Shown one piece after another: positions 23,635 through 34,623 of a DNA stretch of 64,000 nucleotides. The stretch's first letter is position 1, and each line of letters begins with the position of its first letter. Source of the DNA: Cubamyces lactineus (taxonomy: Eukaryota > Basidiomycota > Agaricomycetes > Polyporales > Polyporaceae); contig JACDTU010000001.1 in NCBI GenBank assembly GCA_022376465.1, forward strand, positions 2,480,001 through 2,544,000. Reading direction: 5' to 3'. The translations under genes and the position numbers were made by a program. The notes under the pieces are model-generated. The model was not told the DNA's origin. It ran no database searches and saw nothing but the letters and a program-made list of their open reading frames with translations.

Positions 23635-24027
23635 ATGGCAGCCTTGAGGTACCTCAAGGCACCCTTCAAGGCGATTCCACAAGAATCAAGCGCCAAACAG
23701 GCCCGCGCGGCGTCAGCGAATACGGTCACGTTATTGACGCGCTGCTCTCACTACCGCCTAGAACGCGTCCCTCTCCTCCTCTTCCTCCAGTGGCAGCGAC
23801 GATTTCTTCGCGACCGTTGCTCGCGACTGCTACGCCACCGCGCCATTGACTCCTCTCTAGCTTGCCCCAAAACTTCTAGTTTCCCATTGAGTTGGCGTCC
23901 CGCGCTGGAGGAGGACATGCTTGGGCTTGAGATTCCACCCAGTGAGGCGACCACATTGGTTGTCGAGGAACGCCTAGACGAGTTCATGAGGCTTTACGAG
24001 CAGTCACAGCACGTTTTAGACGAGTAG
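23635..24027 (+). other. Open frame inside the hAT element, possible transposon remnant
   Basis: 130-codon open frame from ATG to TAG. The first 20 or so codons are made of the repeat itself (RYLKAPFKA). The last third (LEEDMLGLEIPPSEATTLVV, EERLDEFMRLYEQSQ) is acidic and helix-like and looks more protein-like. I cannot assign it to a known transposase region. It could equally be chance. Confidence 0.3.
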
Positions 24028-24669
24028 TAGTAGACCAATGATATCACAGCTCATTCGCGTTCCTAGAGCCACGAACCGTAGCTGTACCTCGCGAGGCACC
24101 TCAAGGTAACCCTGAGGCGCCTCAAGGTAAACTCAGTTGAAACTCCGACACCTCGGAGCGAGCTTGACCTTACCTTGCGGCAGCACTAAAGGCAACCTTG
24201 AAGGCAAGGCATACCTTGCCTTGACGGCATCTCGGCATGGGCCACCTTGAAGCGCCGTGAGCTAGACTGCAAGGCGCCTTCAAGGTCCTTCAAGGCAAAG
24301 CACCGCCAGAGCCTCTCTCCAAGAAAGGCAATTTGTTCATCATGTGACGAGTGCAGCCGTCGGCCCAGACATTCCCGCCGGCGCTTGTTGCGCAACCTCA
24401 AAGAATACCTGAATACGGTGCGTTGTGGGCATCCTCGATGAGGGGTAGTTGTGAAAGTCGTAAAATTCGGAGTGTCCGACACATTCCAGCTATACAGAAG
24501 CATATTAAGTTCAGTTCAATGCCTCCTCTGCCTCGTACGAGGTTGAGGATCGACGCAAGAACCTGCGGGAGCCTCCGCCTTGCAAGGTACTTCAAGGTAC
24601 TTCAAGGTCACCTTGAAGCGCTTCAAGGCAGCTTCTAATTGAAACTCCGCTACCTTGAAGGCGCCTTTA

Positions 24670-24690
24670 CCTTGCATTGCGGCAGCACTA
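24670..24690 (-). repeat. Right terminal inverted repeat of the hAT element
   Basis: 21 bp reverse complement of the left repeat, followed directly by the target duplication GTTGCACG. A related internal end (TTGCGGCAGCACTA) occurs near 24175, which hints that two elements or two internal copies were fused. Confidence 0.9.
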
Positions 24691-25143
24691 GTTGCACGCC
24701 GGCAGGGCGCAGCAAGCACATTGCATCAAGACATAATCGGCTCGTTCTTTGTCACGTAGGCCTCATTGTCTTATCATACACGTGTCGACCACTCACAACA
24801 AAGTGGAGACACTGGCAGGGATGAGGTCGCCACCGTCGCGACTCGAGGCTGCGGCTGCCCGTGAGGACGCTTGCCACGAACATCATCAAGCCAGCTCTTG
24901 CTATAGTTCACAGTAGGTCGTAATCTGACCTCAACATCAATCCTGCTCTCGAGGTAAGCGCCTGGTGAGCACACATATTGACTTTCGACCTGATATGTCA
25001 CCATTCCCATCTCGACCAATGCGGCAGTCATTCTTCCAAAGTAGCGGCCCCCGAAGCATCCGAAAGAAGCACTCAGAGTCTAGGAAGCGGACCGTCGAGT
25101 TATCGTTCACCCTGAGAGGCTCGTCAATTCAACGCAAAACGAG

Positions 25144-27614
25144 ATGCCGCCCTCCTCTACCGGAGATTACGACGCGAGGGCAATCGCCAGACACAGTTGT
25201 GCGGCTCTTGCACGAGAAATGCACTGGGTAACATACGCCTCTGTCTCGGATTGGCTGGATACTTGTACCCCTGGCGAAAGTGTGCCGGACGCCATCGCAC
25301 CGACTCTAACACCTTTCGCTGTCACCGCCGGGAATAGCGAAAACGCGATGTATCTCGGGCTGGTATGTCAATTCTCTCTTCATCATTTGTCGCAGGATGC
25401 TTGAACAGAGCCCTGGCAGTGCCAGGGTTTCAACTCTCTTTTGAATTCGTTCAAGAATGAAGGCTTTCTCATGAAGGTCACCAACGGCCATCCGGGTACG
25501 ACTGCCTCAGACACGGTTGAAGGTCGGAACAAGGAGGCCTTGCGGCCTGATCTTGTGATGTACCCAAGAACAACAGAGGCCGAAGAGCTATGCCAGGCGG
25601 AAACCCGCAACGAGCGTGGCCGTCAAGGCAAAGGAGAGGCCGATCCTGAAGGTGAGCACTTGAACACCCTGCGACGTCACGATCATTATTACGAGTGTCT
25701 GAGCCCAGTCATTGCTGTACACTTGATAAGAACAGTGACTGTCTTGGCCCATGCTGAGTTCATTATCGAAGCTAAGCACAACCCCGATCTCACTCCGTTC
25801 CCGTTCGATCCGGATGAAGTCCAGAAATGCGACGCCTTCTCTGAGGCTGCAGACCGTGAAGATGCCAGGGGTCAGCTCATTGCGTACGCTCGCGAGATAT
25901 GCGCCCGCCAGCATCGGCGCTACGTATATCTGATCTCCGTGTATCGCGACTTCGCTCGCTTCATCCGGGTGGATCGCACTGCAGCCTTGCTGTCCCCTCC
26001 CTTCAATTACGTCCGCGACCCGACGCCGTTCGCGACTTTTGTCTATCGCTATATCAACGCTACTCCAGAGGAACGCGGTCATGATCCCACTGCAACTCGT
26101 GCCACCAAAGAAGAGTGCCAGCTGTTCTGTGACGCTATCGCCAAATACACGAAAGACTCCCATCTCTACACAGGCCTGCAGAACGCGGTGAAGGACGGAT
26201 GGCCAATTTTCAAGCTGTCCATCTGGGGCCGATGGTCGTCTGATGACGGGCCTGTTCGTGCAGATTCGCCCGAGGAGACTCGCGAGTTTCTGGTCGGCCG
26301 ACCAGCGTTCAGGAGTCACTCCATGACTGGCCGAGGCACTCGGGGATTCTTCGCTTACGATGCCGCTCGGGATAGATTCGTCTTCATCAAAGATTACTGG
26401 AGGGTCGACTTGCCTGATCATCTGACGGAGCACGATGTCTACATCAAGCTTTCTGGAGGCAGTAGCGACACTCGCAAGTTCTTCCCGACCCTACTCGGAG
26501 GGGGCGATGTACGTTTAAGCGAGTATGAGGAGGTACAGCAGACGTTGTCCGACAAGTGCGCGAAGCTTCCGGTCATTGGCAGAGTCCATGTGCGTCTGGT
26601 CATGAAGGAAGTATGTCGTCATCTACAAACATTCAAGGATTGGCGCGAGTTGGTTTCGGTCATGCGTGACGCTCTGATCGGTGAGACCTAGTATGCACAG
26701 TGTGAGCCTTAGAGCTGACGTATGTCTCGCAGCTCATAAGATCGCGTGGGAGGAGTATGGTATTCTTCACCGGGACGTCAGCGTCGGAAACATCTTGATA
26801 TACGAGCCCGAGGATAGCTCTCTGGAACCCACGGCAATCGGTCTCCTAAGCGACTGGGATCTGGCGAAGACAAAGGACCAGATTTTACACCCCGTAACGC
26901 GACAGTCGACTCCTTCGGTGCGTCTTGAGTCTTCCCTTTATCTACCACGCTTCATATAATATTGCTTCCCAGGGTGCGTGGCAGTTCCTGTCTGCTGCTC
27001 TGTCCAGGGATCACGAAAAGCCGCATCTTGTGTCGGATGACTTGGAGTCAGCGATGCACGTCCTCAACTGGCTGACGCTCAGACACATGCACACACAACT
27101 GACCGACGCCGGCGCCGGCGAGGTTGCTGCACATATCTACAGCTATTACGATGCACGGACACCTGCCGGACTTGGGAGCACTACGAAGTGGTTGGATGTC
27201 ACGCGCGGCAATGGGATCATTGATCACCCTCATTCACCGAACCATCCTTTCATTTATCTGCTCAATCGTCTCACCGCTCTCTGTGCAGAGCACTATTCCG
27301 CGCGACCCATCCGAGAAACTATCGATGCGGCCAAGGCTGGTACACTGGCTGACTTATGTGCAAAGGTTCTACTGCCGGAAACCCCGCCTTCCGTCTCCGG
27401 TAAAAAATTACCTCTATTGAACAATCATCAAGCGTTCATCGAGGTCTTCGAGGAAGCCTTGACAGAGAAGACGTGGCCTGTGCTGGAGAAGCTCGCTGAC
27501 CAAGTCCTCGATGGAGAGCCTACTCTGTTTTCCATAGGAAGTGAACGCTCCGCTACTGGCGACTCAAACTCGGATGTAGGCATTAGTAGCATGGCGAAGA
27601 AGGCGAGGCACTAG
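25144..27614 (+). CDS. FunK1 fungal-type protein kinase, copy 1 (HRD intact)
   Basis: Predicted 768-residue kinase of the fungus-specific FunK1 family (Pkinase_fungal). Exons are 25144-25362, 25420-26680, 26733-26917 and 26973-27614, closing in frame. The N-terminal half holds the family's restriction-enzyme-like segment (HAEFIIEAKHNPDLTPF, EDARGQLIAYAREICARQHR). The kinase half has GRGTRGFFAYDAARDRFVFI, then KDYW with the ATP-site lysine, helix EEYGILHRDVSVGNILIYEP with catalytic Asp508, SDWDLAK in place of DFG, and GAWQFLSAALS followed by DDLESAMHVLNW. The tail is basic (MAKKARH). Biological role in fungi is largely unknown; the family is expanded in mushrooms. It shares upstream DNA, introns and long identity tracts with copy 2. 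Confidence 0.9.
25867..25997 (+). repeat. 131 bp perfect identity tract with FunK1 copy 2
   Basis: Identical base for base to 42532-42662 inside exon 2, third codon positions included. The flanking coding sequence and exon 4 are clearly diverged. It encodes roughly RGQLIAYAREICARQHRRYV and the next 20 or so residues. Confidence 0.85.
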
Positions 27615-28292
27615 CTTCGTCACCGCTCTCCTTTACCTCTGTCGCTCCTCTCGTCATCGTGTACCCTCAACGGTACTCATGCTCATGCTCGACAATCTTG
27701 AAAGTCTCGTTATACCACGTGGTGATCGATTTGCATTGTTGGTTTTCTGATCAATGACCCTCATTCTGCCTGTCTCGCTCGCTCTATGCGCGTATTCTTC
27801 CAATGATACACATTGCAATCGTCAATCGTTCTGACATCGCGTCCTCCACCTGGCAAGACGCCATACTCGGTGTCTATTTGTTGTATAGAGCGGCAATATC
27901 GTAAGCTACGGGCTGCCTCATGTAAGCTAGAATAATTGTGAGGCAATCTTGCACCCCAACCCACCTGTCTCACCTGGGTGTTGACATTTCTCGAGGCGTT
28001 GAGTACCGCGATGACTCTTCGATGAGAGCATATCCCACGCGGTGTGTCACATTCGATTGCACGCTCACATACGTACAAGGAGATACAACGCCGGAGCAGC
28101 CCGGTGAGGTGGTTTGTGTTATCAACTAGCACAATGCATATCGAGTACCAGCACAGAAGTATACATGACAGGGAGATGATGAGCAAGGAGAAAGCAATAG
28201 ACAGACAGCGTTGCCGATAGCTACAATTCAAACCTTCGAGGGTGGCGTTTACAGCGTGATACATTCAACAGACCGTGCCAATCCCCTCCTGT
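27615..28292. other. Convergent intergenic region
   Basis: About 680 bp between the convergent FunK1 copy 1 and P3 genes. No gene or repeat is supported. Confidence 0.5.
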
Positions 28293-30073
28293 TCAGAACC
28301 CGAAGTCTTCAACGAGAAGCTCTTCGCGCGCGCGGACGACCTCATCTCCGACCGCACTCAAGAACTCCAGGCGGTTGTTGCTCCCGTAGCGCGCCGTGAT
28401 GGAAGGAGAATTGCGCCACGTGTCCCAGCTCGCGCCGCGCCCAAAGTCGATGATGCGGAAGCTCGGGGTGTCGAGCGTGCGCTTTTCGGGGGGCGCGGTG
28501 AGCGGCCCAGGCTGGATCATGATGTTGCGCACGTAGAACGAGCCTTGGATGAGCTCCATGTAGTGCAACCGGAGGATGAGCGAGAAGCATTCGGTCCTGC
28601 AGGAGTGAAGAGAGGGGGGGAGTTAGTATCAACGCTAGCAGATTGGAGAGGAGAAGCCAAGAGAGGACGGAGAACGTACCGTTGGTCGATAGTGAACTCG
28701 GATGGCTCGACAGGAGTGCCACATTCCTCCATGAGCAAAATGGGCGACGGCACGTTCACGGTGCATGGCTTGCGCTCGTCGCACTTGGGATGGTGCACCT
28801 CCGCCATGTCGCCATCTGCGTCTATGGGAAGGTAGTACCCGAAGAACTTGGGCACGATGGCCGTCGCGGGCACGGGGAAGCGGCACTGCGGCACGATGTT
28901 ATACCCGCAGTACTCCTCCTGGATCCACTTCGGGAACGAGTTGTACACTTCGCCTTCGTTCCGCAGCAGGTTGCGCGCCGTGCACTTGGAGTAGGCGAGC
29001 TTCGCTGCGACGGTCACTTGCCCAGTCGGCGAGTGCGCGGACAGCGGCGCAGGAAGCGTCAGCGGGGCGCGGTAGACGTACGAGTGGTTGCCTGCGCCGA
29101 AACGGTTCTCCTTGCTGAGGTAGAGGTGAGCGACACGCGTTTCCGCGTTGGCGGCACGTTTGATGTCCGGGTGGCAGCGAAGGTACCGGATGGGCTTCGT
29201 TGGAGTCTGGGGCTGGTGAGTTGTATTTTCGGGGTCGTGTACGAGTAGCTCGTCAGGGAAATACTCTTCCGGGATGAATTCCTCCAGTTTAGGGAGCCCC
29301 TTGACGGAGAAGCGGGGGTCGCGGGCAGATGGAGGGGCCTGAGTGGCTTTCTTGTCGTCTGCTTTCTTCTTCGGTTCTTCGTCCTCAGATGCCTCCTCAT
29401 CGTCATCAGAGTCCTCGGAATCTTGTTCCGTCGAGCTATCGGCGGATCCCCCGGAGCCAGCGACGGATGTGTCGGGCGGATCTTGCCGTTGGACCTGCTC
29501 TTTACCGCCACTCTCCGCATTGGCGTCGATCATCTGGACATCGACGTCCTGTGTCTGCACTTCATGCGTCTTGTCTCCAGAGGGAGCCTCATCTGCAGCA
29601 GGAGGGGCATCCTCCGAGGCATCGGGCACATCATCCGCACGATCCTCGTAGACTTCGTTCTTGCGGATCTTGTAGGACACCTGCTCAGCATGCTCGCACT
29701 CGCATCCACCATCGATCGCGCTGAGCGGCGGGTTCCGAGGAGACGGATGGCCCTCGGGCAGCTTGAGGACGGGCCAGGGACGACGCACGCGAGGACCGAC
29801 GAGCGGCTCGTCCCACTCGTGCTCGTCGTAGCCCTCGCCGAACTCCTTGAGCATGCTGCGGGACCAGATCGTCATGGCGTTGACGCCCGGGATGCGTTGG
29901 ATCCAGAAGAGGTGGTTGAGCTTGTGGCCCCAGACGAAGCCTTCGGCGGTGCGGTTGCCGAGCGGCGGGCGGGGGTCGCGGGGGATGATGGGGCCATCCG
30001 GGTCGCGCTCCCACCAGAGGCGTACGTCGCGGACGCGGCCTTCGGGCTGCTTGGGGTTTTTGTTGGATGGCAT
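28293..30073 (-). CDS. Protein kinase-like protein lacking the catalytic Asp (family member P3)
   Basis: Predicted 565-residue member of the P1/P2 subgroup. Exons are 28680-30073 and 28293-28596, with the same phase-2 intron. The N-terminal module is ERDPDGPIIPRDPRPPLGNR, FVWGHKLNHLFWIQRIPG, WSRSMLKEFGEGYDE. The middle (about 150-250) is strongly acidic and Ser/Asp-rich (EQDSEDSDDDEEASEDEEP). The kinase-like part has glycine loop NRFGAGNHSYVYRA, VAAK lysine, RNEGEVY, hinge ILLMEECGTP and IIDFGRG. The catalytic loop is QGSFYVRNIMIQPG, with Ser at the Asp position. A TATATAA box near 30230-30236 on the minus strand lies about 160 bp upstream of the ATG. It heads the same strand as P4, which lies 494 bp upstream. 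Confidence 0.85.
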
Positions 30074-30567
30074 CGCCTAGTCTAAAAAGAGGATGGGATC
30101 GCGTGCTGTGAGCGGATACTGAGGAGAGATGAAGGTGGACGCTGACGCGTGGCTAACAAGAGACTTGGAAGTAGAGGGTGAGTTGAGAGGCCAAGTTTGC
30201 GAGAAGAGTTGCTGCAGAGTACTTCGTACTTATATAGACCAGTGTTTTAGCCGGTGATCAACGTGTACTATCATGGAGCGGATCACGCTAGAGATTATGC
30301 GGAAGACAATGGGTCAAGTTGAGGTCTGACTCGGAGCGCGTCCCAAGCGGGAAACAAAGCAACCCATTCTCTCCCCAATCGGGATAACGGCACAGCCACA
30401 ATATATCCAACCAGTGCCGCAAGGCGAGTTCATGAACTGTTTACCCAGTTGCCTTGGTATCTAGGACTGTATGCAGGATTGGATCTATTAAACGATACTG
30501 TACAAGTCGAGGACAAACTGCTGGTACCATATCACAGGCGTGAAACACAAAGCTCACAAAAGACCGC

Positions 30568-32161
30568 TCACTCGTCCTCTTCCCACAACCGCAGCTCCGA
30601 CAACGCGAGCTGCACGTCCAACTCCCTCTTCTTGTCAAAGCAATTCCGCGCTAAGCGCGTCGGCGGGCCTGTACGCTCCCCCGGCCAAAGCGCCTCTGCG
30701 CGCCCCAAGCTCGCAATGCGGAAGCTCGGCGTCCCAAGCGTCCGCTGCTCGCGCGGCATGGAGAGAGGCCCGGGTTGGACGAGGATGTTCCGCGAATGCG
30801 GGGATCCGTGTGCGACGCCGGACGCGTGAAGGGAGTCTACCAGATTCCAGCACTGTTGTCTGTGCGAAGACGAGATATGTGAGATGGATGTAGTAGAACT
30901 TGCCATGACTGTGGGATCCTCACCTCTCCGCTTTCTGCATACTTTGGAGCTCAACGGGCGTACCGCAATCCTCCATCAGCAGGATCGGGGTCGGCCAGTC
31001 TACAGTGCATCTGGCTTGCAAGTAGCCATCGCACGTAGTATGACGCGCGCGATAGTCCAACCGCCTCCCCTTCGAGTCCACGGGCACGTAGAAACCATAG
31101 AAGTTCGGCACTACTCGTTGCGCGCTCTCCTCCGCTCCACCGCAAATGCTGCTAAAAGTGTCGATGCTCGTTGAACCACGCCGTCGTGCCTCGGAAGGGC
31201 CAAACAAGTGAGGCGGCAGCTCAGCGTACGCCTTGCCCTCCTGCCGCAGGAGATAATGCGAGCGACAATCGCCCTTTGCCATCTTCGCCACGACCGCGAC
31301 CCTCCTAGGCAGCGCCCCCAGCCCCTCCTCTTCTCTCGCCTTTCCTTTGTGGTCGTCGGCATCCCGATGCCCAAGTGCGGCGACGAGTGGCGCGCGGTAG
31401 ACGACCGAGCGCCGGCCGTCCGCCGCCTCGTTCTCCGGGTCAAGAAACAGGTATCCCCGGGTCCGTCCTCGTCCCTGGCTCGCGCTAGACCCGCCCGCGT
31501 CCATGTCCCCAGTCTCCGAGGGCGAGGATTGACCGGCGTGGACGTACGCATCGGAGCGGCAGGGATGCAGACGCACGTACCTGAGCGCCTTCTCGGGGCG
31601 CCCTGCGCCACGGCGTCGGTGGTGAGCGTGGCAGCGGCCCGTGGCGTTCGCGCGGTCATACACGAGCAGCTCATCGGCCAGGTGCTCCTGTGGGACGCGC
31701 TCTTCCAGCACGGGCACTCCCGAGAGCGAGAACGGGTGCGGGATGTGCAACTTCTTACTCTTGCTACCCGGGCTCACCTCGGCCTCGGGAGCAGTGTGGC
31801 GGGGACGATCCCGGGGCCGGTGCACGTCCCTGGCCACATCCACGCGAGCGGAGTCTGGAAGTGTGAGGGGTGCGTGAAGGGCATGAAGGGCATGGGACGT
31901 CTGGGCGATATCGATGAGTTTGGCCGCGGTGGCCGTCGTGCCCGGTCGGCGAGCTTGAGAGAGAAAGAACGCGGCGGCGTTCGCGAGGTCGACGTTCACG
32001 CGCAGGGCAGACCTGAGTGGGCGCGCGAGAGGTAAGGGAGTGTGGGGGCCTAGGGCATAGTCATCCCGGACCTCGCTCCTGCGAGCGCTGCGACTGACGT
32101 CGTTCAGCAAGAGCATATTCTTGTGCTCTGTGGCGGTGGAGGTTCTGGTCAGCGATAACAT
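30568..32161 (-). CDS. Divergent kinase-like protein lacking both HRD and DFG aspartates (family member P4)
   Basis: Predicted 509-residue member, the most degenerate of the six. Exons are 30924-32161 and 30568-30859, with the same phase-2 intron. The N-terminus has no RDPDGP module. Kinase-like landmarks are weak: GRRSVVYRAPLVAAL replaces the glycine loop, AVVAKMAKGDCRSHYLL keeps a lysine, and the hinge is ILLMEDCGTPVELQS. The catalytic loop reads VAHGSPHSRNILVQPG, so the His of HRD is present but Asp is Ser. Where the others have IIDFGR this one reads FRIASLGRAEAL, losing the metal-binding Asp. The 3' end is acidic (LRLWEEDE). The frame is intact over both exons, arguing for selection on a non-catalytic role. 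Confidence 0.75.
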
Positions 32162-34224
32162 AGATCCTCGCTATATCTCGAATCCGTCTTCTGCGAGGTG
32201 CGAAGGGAATTCCAGTGAGGTGAGCCCGAGCTTGTAAGAGGGGAGTCGAGCGTACGTGGAGGGGGATCGCGCACGAAGAGCGGAGTATATGTAGGTTACA
32301 GTGGCAGGGTGAATGAAACTCGGGCGCGTCGCGGTGTGGCCAAGCGAATGTGGCCAGTTCGAAGATAGACGCTTTGGCTACGATATCTAAGGGATCTAGG
32401 TCTCAGCGTGTCGTGCTTGACGTAAACGATAACGGAGGCCTATGCGAAGAGTAGGCCGGCAAAACAGGGAGAGAGGGGGGGGTCAACGGGGGTCGCACTG
32501 CATACCAGAGTGGCTTATACAGGAATCGCAACAAGTGCTGAGGGTGGCAGTGGCGCCCACGGAATGACAAAGAGTCATACCGTTCCACAAGCGCAGGATC
32601 AAAACGCACGCCACTCCCCTCGGCCGCCCACCTTCATATGCATTCTGACGTAGACACGGCACGACAACTGGACATCGGACATTGTGGAAACTGGTCAATT
32701 GGGCGGAAGTGCACAGCGGCGACTGCCCAGTATGTTCCTGTATTCGGTTACCCGTGGGCCGGTGGCACGGCGTTGAGTCTGCCGCGCTGTCTAGATATGA
32801 CATGTCGTGTATGTTTTCCTGCACGAAACGATTCAAGTGAGCTGCCCTGACGACGTATCGCAGCCCTGTTGACTGTGAGCCAATGCCGGAGAGCAGCGTT
32901 AAAACTGAGGCTGGCGGGCTGGCTTGAGCTCGACTTTGGATTGTCCTTGAAGCTATCGCTTGAGCCTTTCCCAAAAGCGGTCTGCCGTGTATGCGCTTGA
33001 CATGAACGAGTAGACGTAGTAGAGACTGTGTTGCGTGCGCTGATGTCCGAATCAGCTGTGGGAGACACGAATAGCAAGTAATGCACTACTTCACTCTTTC
33101 CTCGACTCCCCAAGGCCTGGGCTCTAGGCTCGAGTGCTGTCGCGTTTTGACAGCTTCTATCACGCCAGAACCACACTATTCGGCTCAACGCTGACGATGT
33201 CGCCTCCATGTCATATGACGTCTCGCTGAGCCGAGAACTGTACTTGACGGTGCTCTTGGAAGCCAATCGGGGTGCATGGTCATAGTCGAATACGCACCTT
33301 GCATCCTCGGGCATATAACGGGCTAACGAATCGCAAAGAAATCCGAGGATACGAAAGGGAATTCTATGGTACCTAGAGTATCAGTAGAGGCTCGAAGGAT
33401 TAGCGCTATTGGGTGTGAACGTCGAAGGGTAATAAATAGAGAACAATGATTGGGCTGTTGATCATGAAAGGGTGCGAAACAGGAGAGGCGAAAGCACATG
33501 CAAAGCAAGAAAGCTCGACATCGTACGTAAAGTCCCCTCCAAGGTCCGAATGAATGATATGATAAGGGTGTGCGCGAAGGAGTAAAGTCCGGAGCAGTGC
33601 GGGGCGGAAGCTCCAACGGGGGAGAAGAAGATCCCGCACCACAGAACAGCCAATACACGATGAGGGATTGGGTAGCCAGGGCGTGCGTGTGGGGGTGAGT
33701 AGGATGGGGGACGGCAGGGAATATGCGTGTGATACAATGCGGCGGATATGGGATGATACATGGGCGGTACATTCCCGCAAGCATGGGAAGGCGGGAGAGA
33801 GCAGGTTTAGACGAAGGATTCGGCCAGTCGTGAACGGGGCGTGGGTGGACGAGGCATTCCCGGAATACGTCGTGAGTTTCTTGAAGGCCGTCTCTGCACC
33901 TGGAGATTGTCGTAACGTCAGCACCGCTCGTCCGATAAGGCAGGCGCGCATGGGGTAATCGCGGGGTACATCGCATCTGCGCGACGGGCGATCCTGCTTG
34001 TTCAGCGAAGAAGCATGGCCTCTCAATAGACTATCCGCCGACTGTAGCGGTCGGAAGCAGGCATGGGGATCGCCTGACGCTGCTTCCGCGCGTTTCCAGC
34101 ATTGGGAAGCCGCATATTAACCGTACCGCGGGCCCCGAGTCACGAGACAGAAAGAGAGTACTGACGTGGCGCAACATGATAAGCTTAGCCATAGACATGG
34201 GTACTCGTGAGTCCAAAGTGTTAG
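32162..34224. other. Long intergenic region with no supported gene
   Basis: About 2.1 kb. The P4 promoter lies at its left end. Open frames between 32483 and 34026 are short, overlap on both strands and show no domain. I see no repeat ends. Confidence 0.5.
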
Positions 34225-34623
34225 TTACTGTGGGAGCAGAAGACGCAACGCATGAGACGGCGAGGTCATAGCGGGAGCGAGACGGGATGCGGGCGTACCG
34301 ATGCCAGTGCGCGAACGGCTGACTTGCCAATCCATCCGCGACAGGTCTGAGCCTCCGACGTAGCCGTTGGAGTCCTGCTGCTCGTCCTCGCCGATGAGAG
34401 AGCCTATCGAGAACGAGACGGGGAGGTCGCTCCAGTTCCAGAGTTGGTGCTTGCCGGAGGTGATGGCCATGTCCGAAGCCGGAGGCGAGTCGACCGCAGG
34501 GTCGACTCTATGCGCCAGCTTCTGCAGGGAGCCAGAACCGACGCAGACGACGGCGAGGACGGAGGTGAGGAAGGAGAAGACGGACAGGAGCTGGAGGAGG
34601 GAGAGGGAGAGTACGTCGCTCAT
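34225..34623 (-). CDS. Possible small membrane-anchored protein
   Basis: Tentative gene of unknown function. From the ATG at 34623 the protein begins MSDVLSLSLLQLLSVFSFL and continues TSVLAVVCVG, a convincing hydrophobic segment (residues 4-29: signal anchor or signal peptide). A polar, acidic part follows (SIGSLIGEDEQQDSNGYVGG). An in-frame ATG at 34923 would add 100 residues, but these are Pro/Arg/Ser-rich and look like leader. A TATATAT string lies near 34977-34983 on the same strand. The 3' end may be spliced differently after about 34330. Confidence 0.38.
   Translation of the reverse strand: MSDVLSLSLLQLLSVFSFLTSVLAVVCVGSGSLQKLAHRVDPAVDSPPASDMAITSGKHQLWNWSDLPVSFSIGSLIGEDEQQDSNGYVGGSDLSRMDWQVSRSRTGIGTPASRLAPAMTSPSHALRLLLPQ

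Larger units (their letters stand above)
23537..24698. mobile_element. hAT-type non-autonomous DNA transposon with 8 bp target-site duplications
   Basis: The element proper is 23545-24690 (1146 bp). It is bounded by 21 bp perfect terminal inverted repeats beginning TAGTGCTGCCGC, and flanked on both sides by the identical 8 bp GTTGCACG (23537-23544 and 24691-24698). An 8 bp duplication plus short repeats starting TAGTG fits the hAT superfamily. The interior is packed with short direct and inverted copies of CAAGGCA, CTTCAAGG and CCTTGAAG, as expected of subterminal transposase-binding repeats. No full transposase is present. A 130-residue open frame at 23635-24027 is the only coding candidate. 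It lies between P2 and FunK1 copy 1. Confidence 0.88.

Noticed and set aside
25588..26433. 281-codon antisense frame inside FunK1 copy 1.
   Set aside because: It mirrors the codon pattern of the sense kinase exon and has a shorter counterpart in copy 2; no independent signals.
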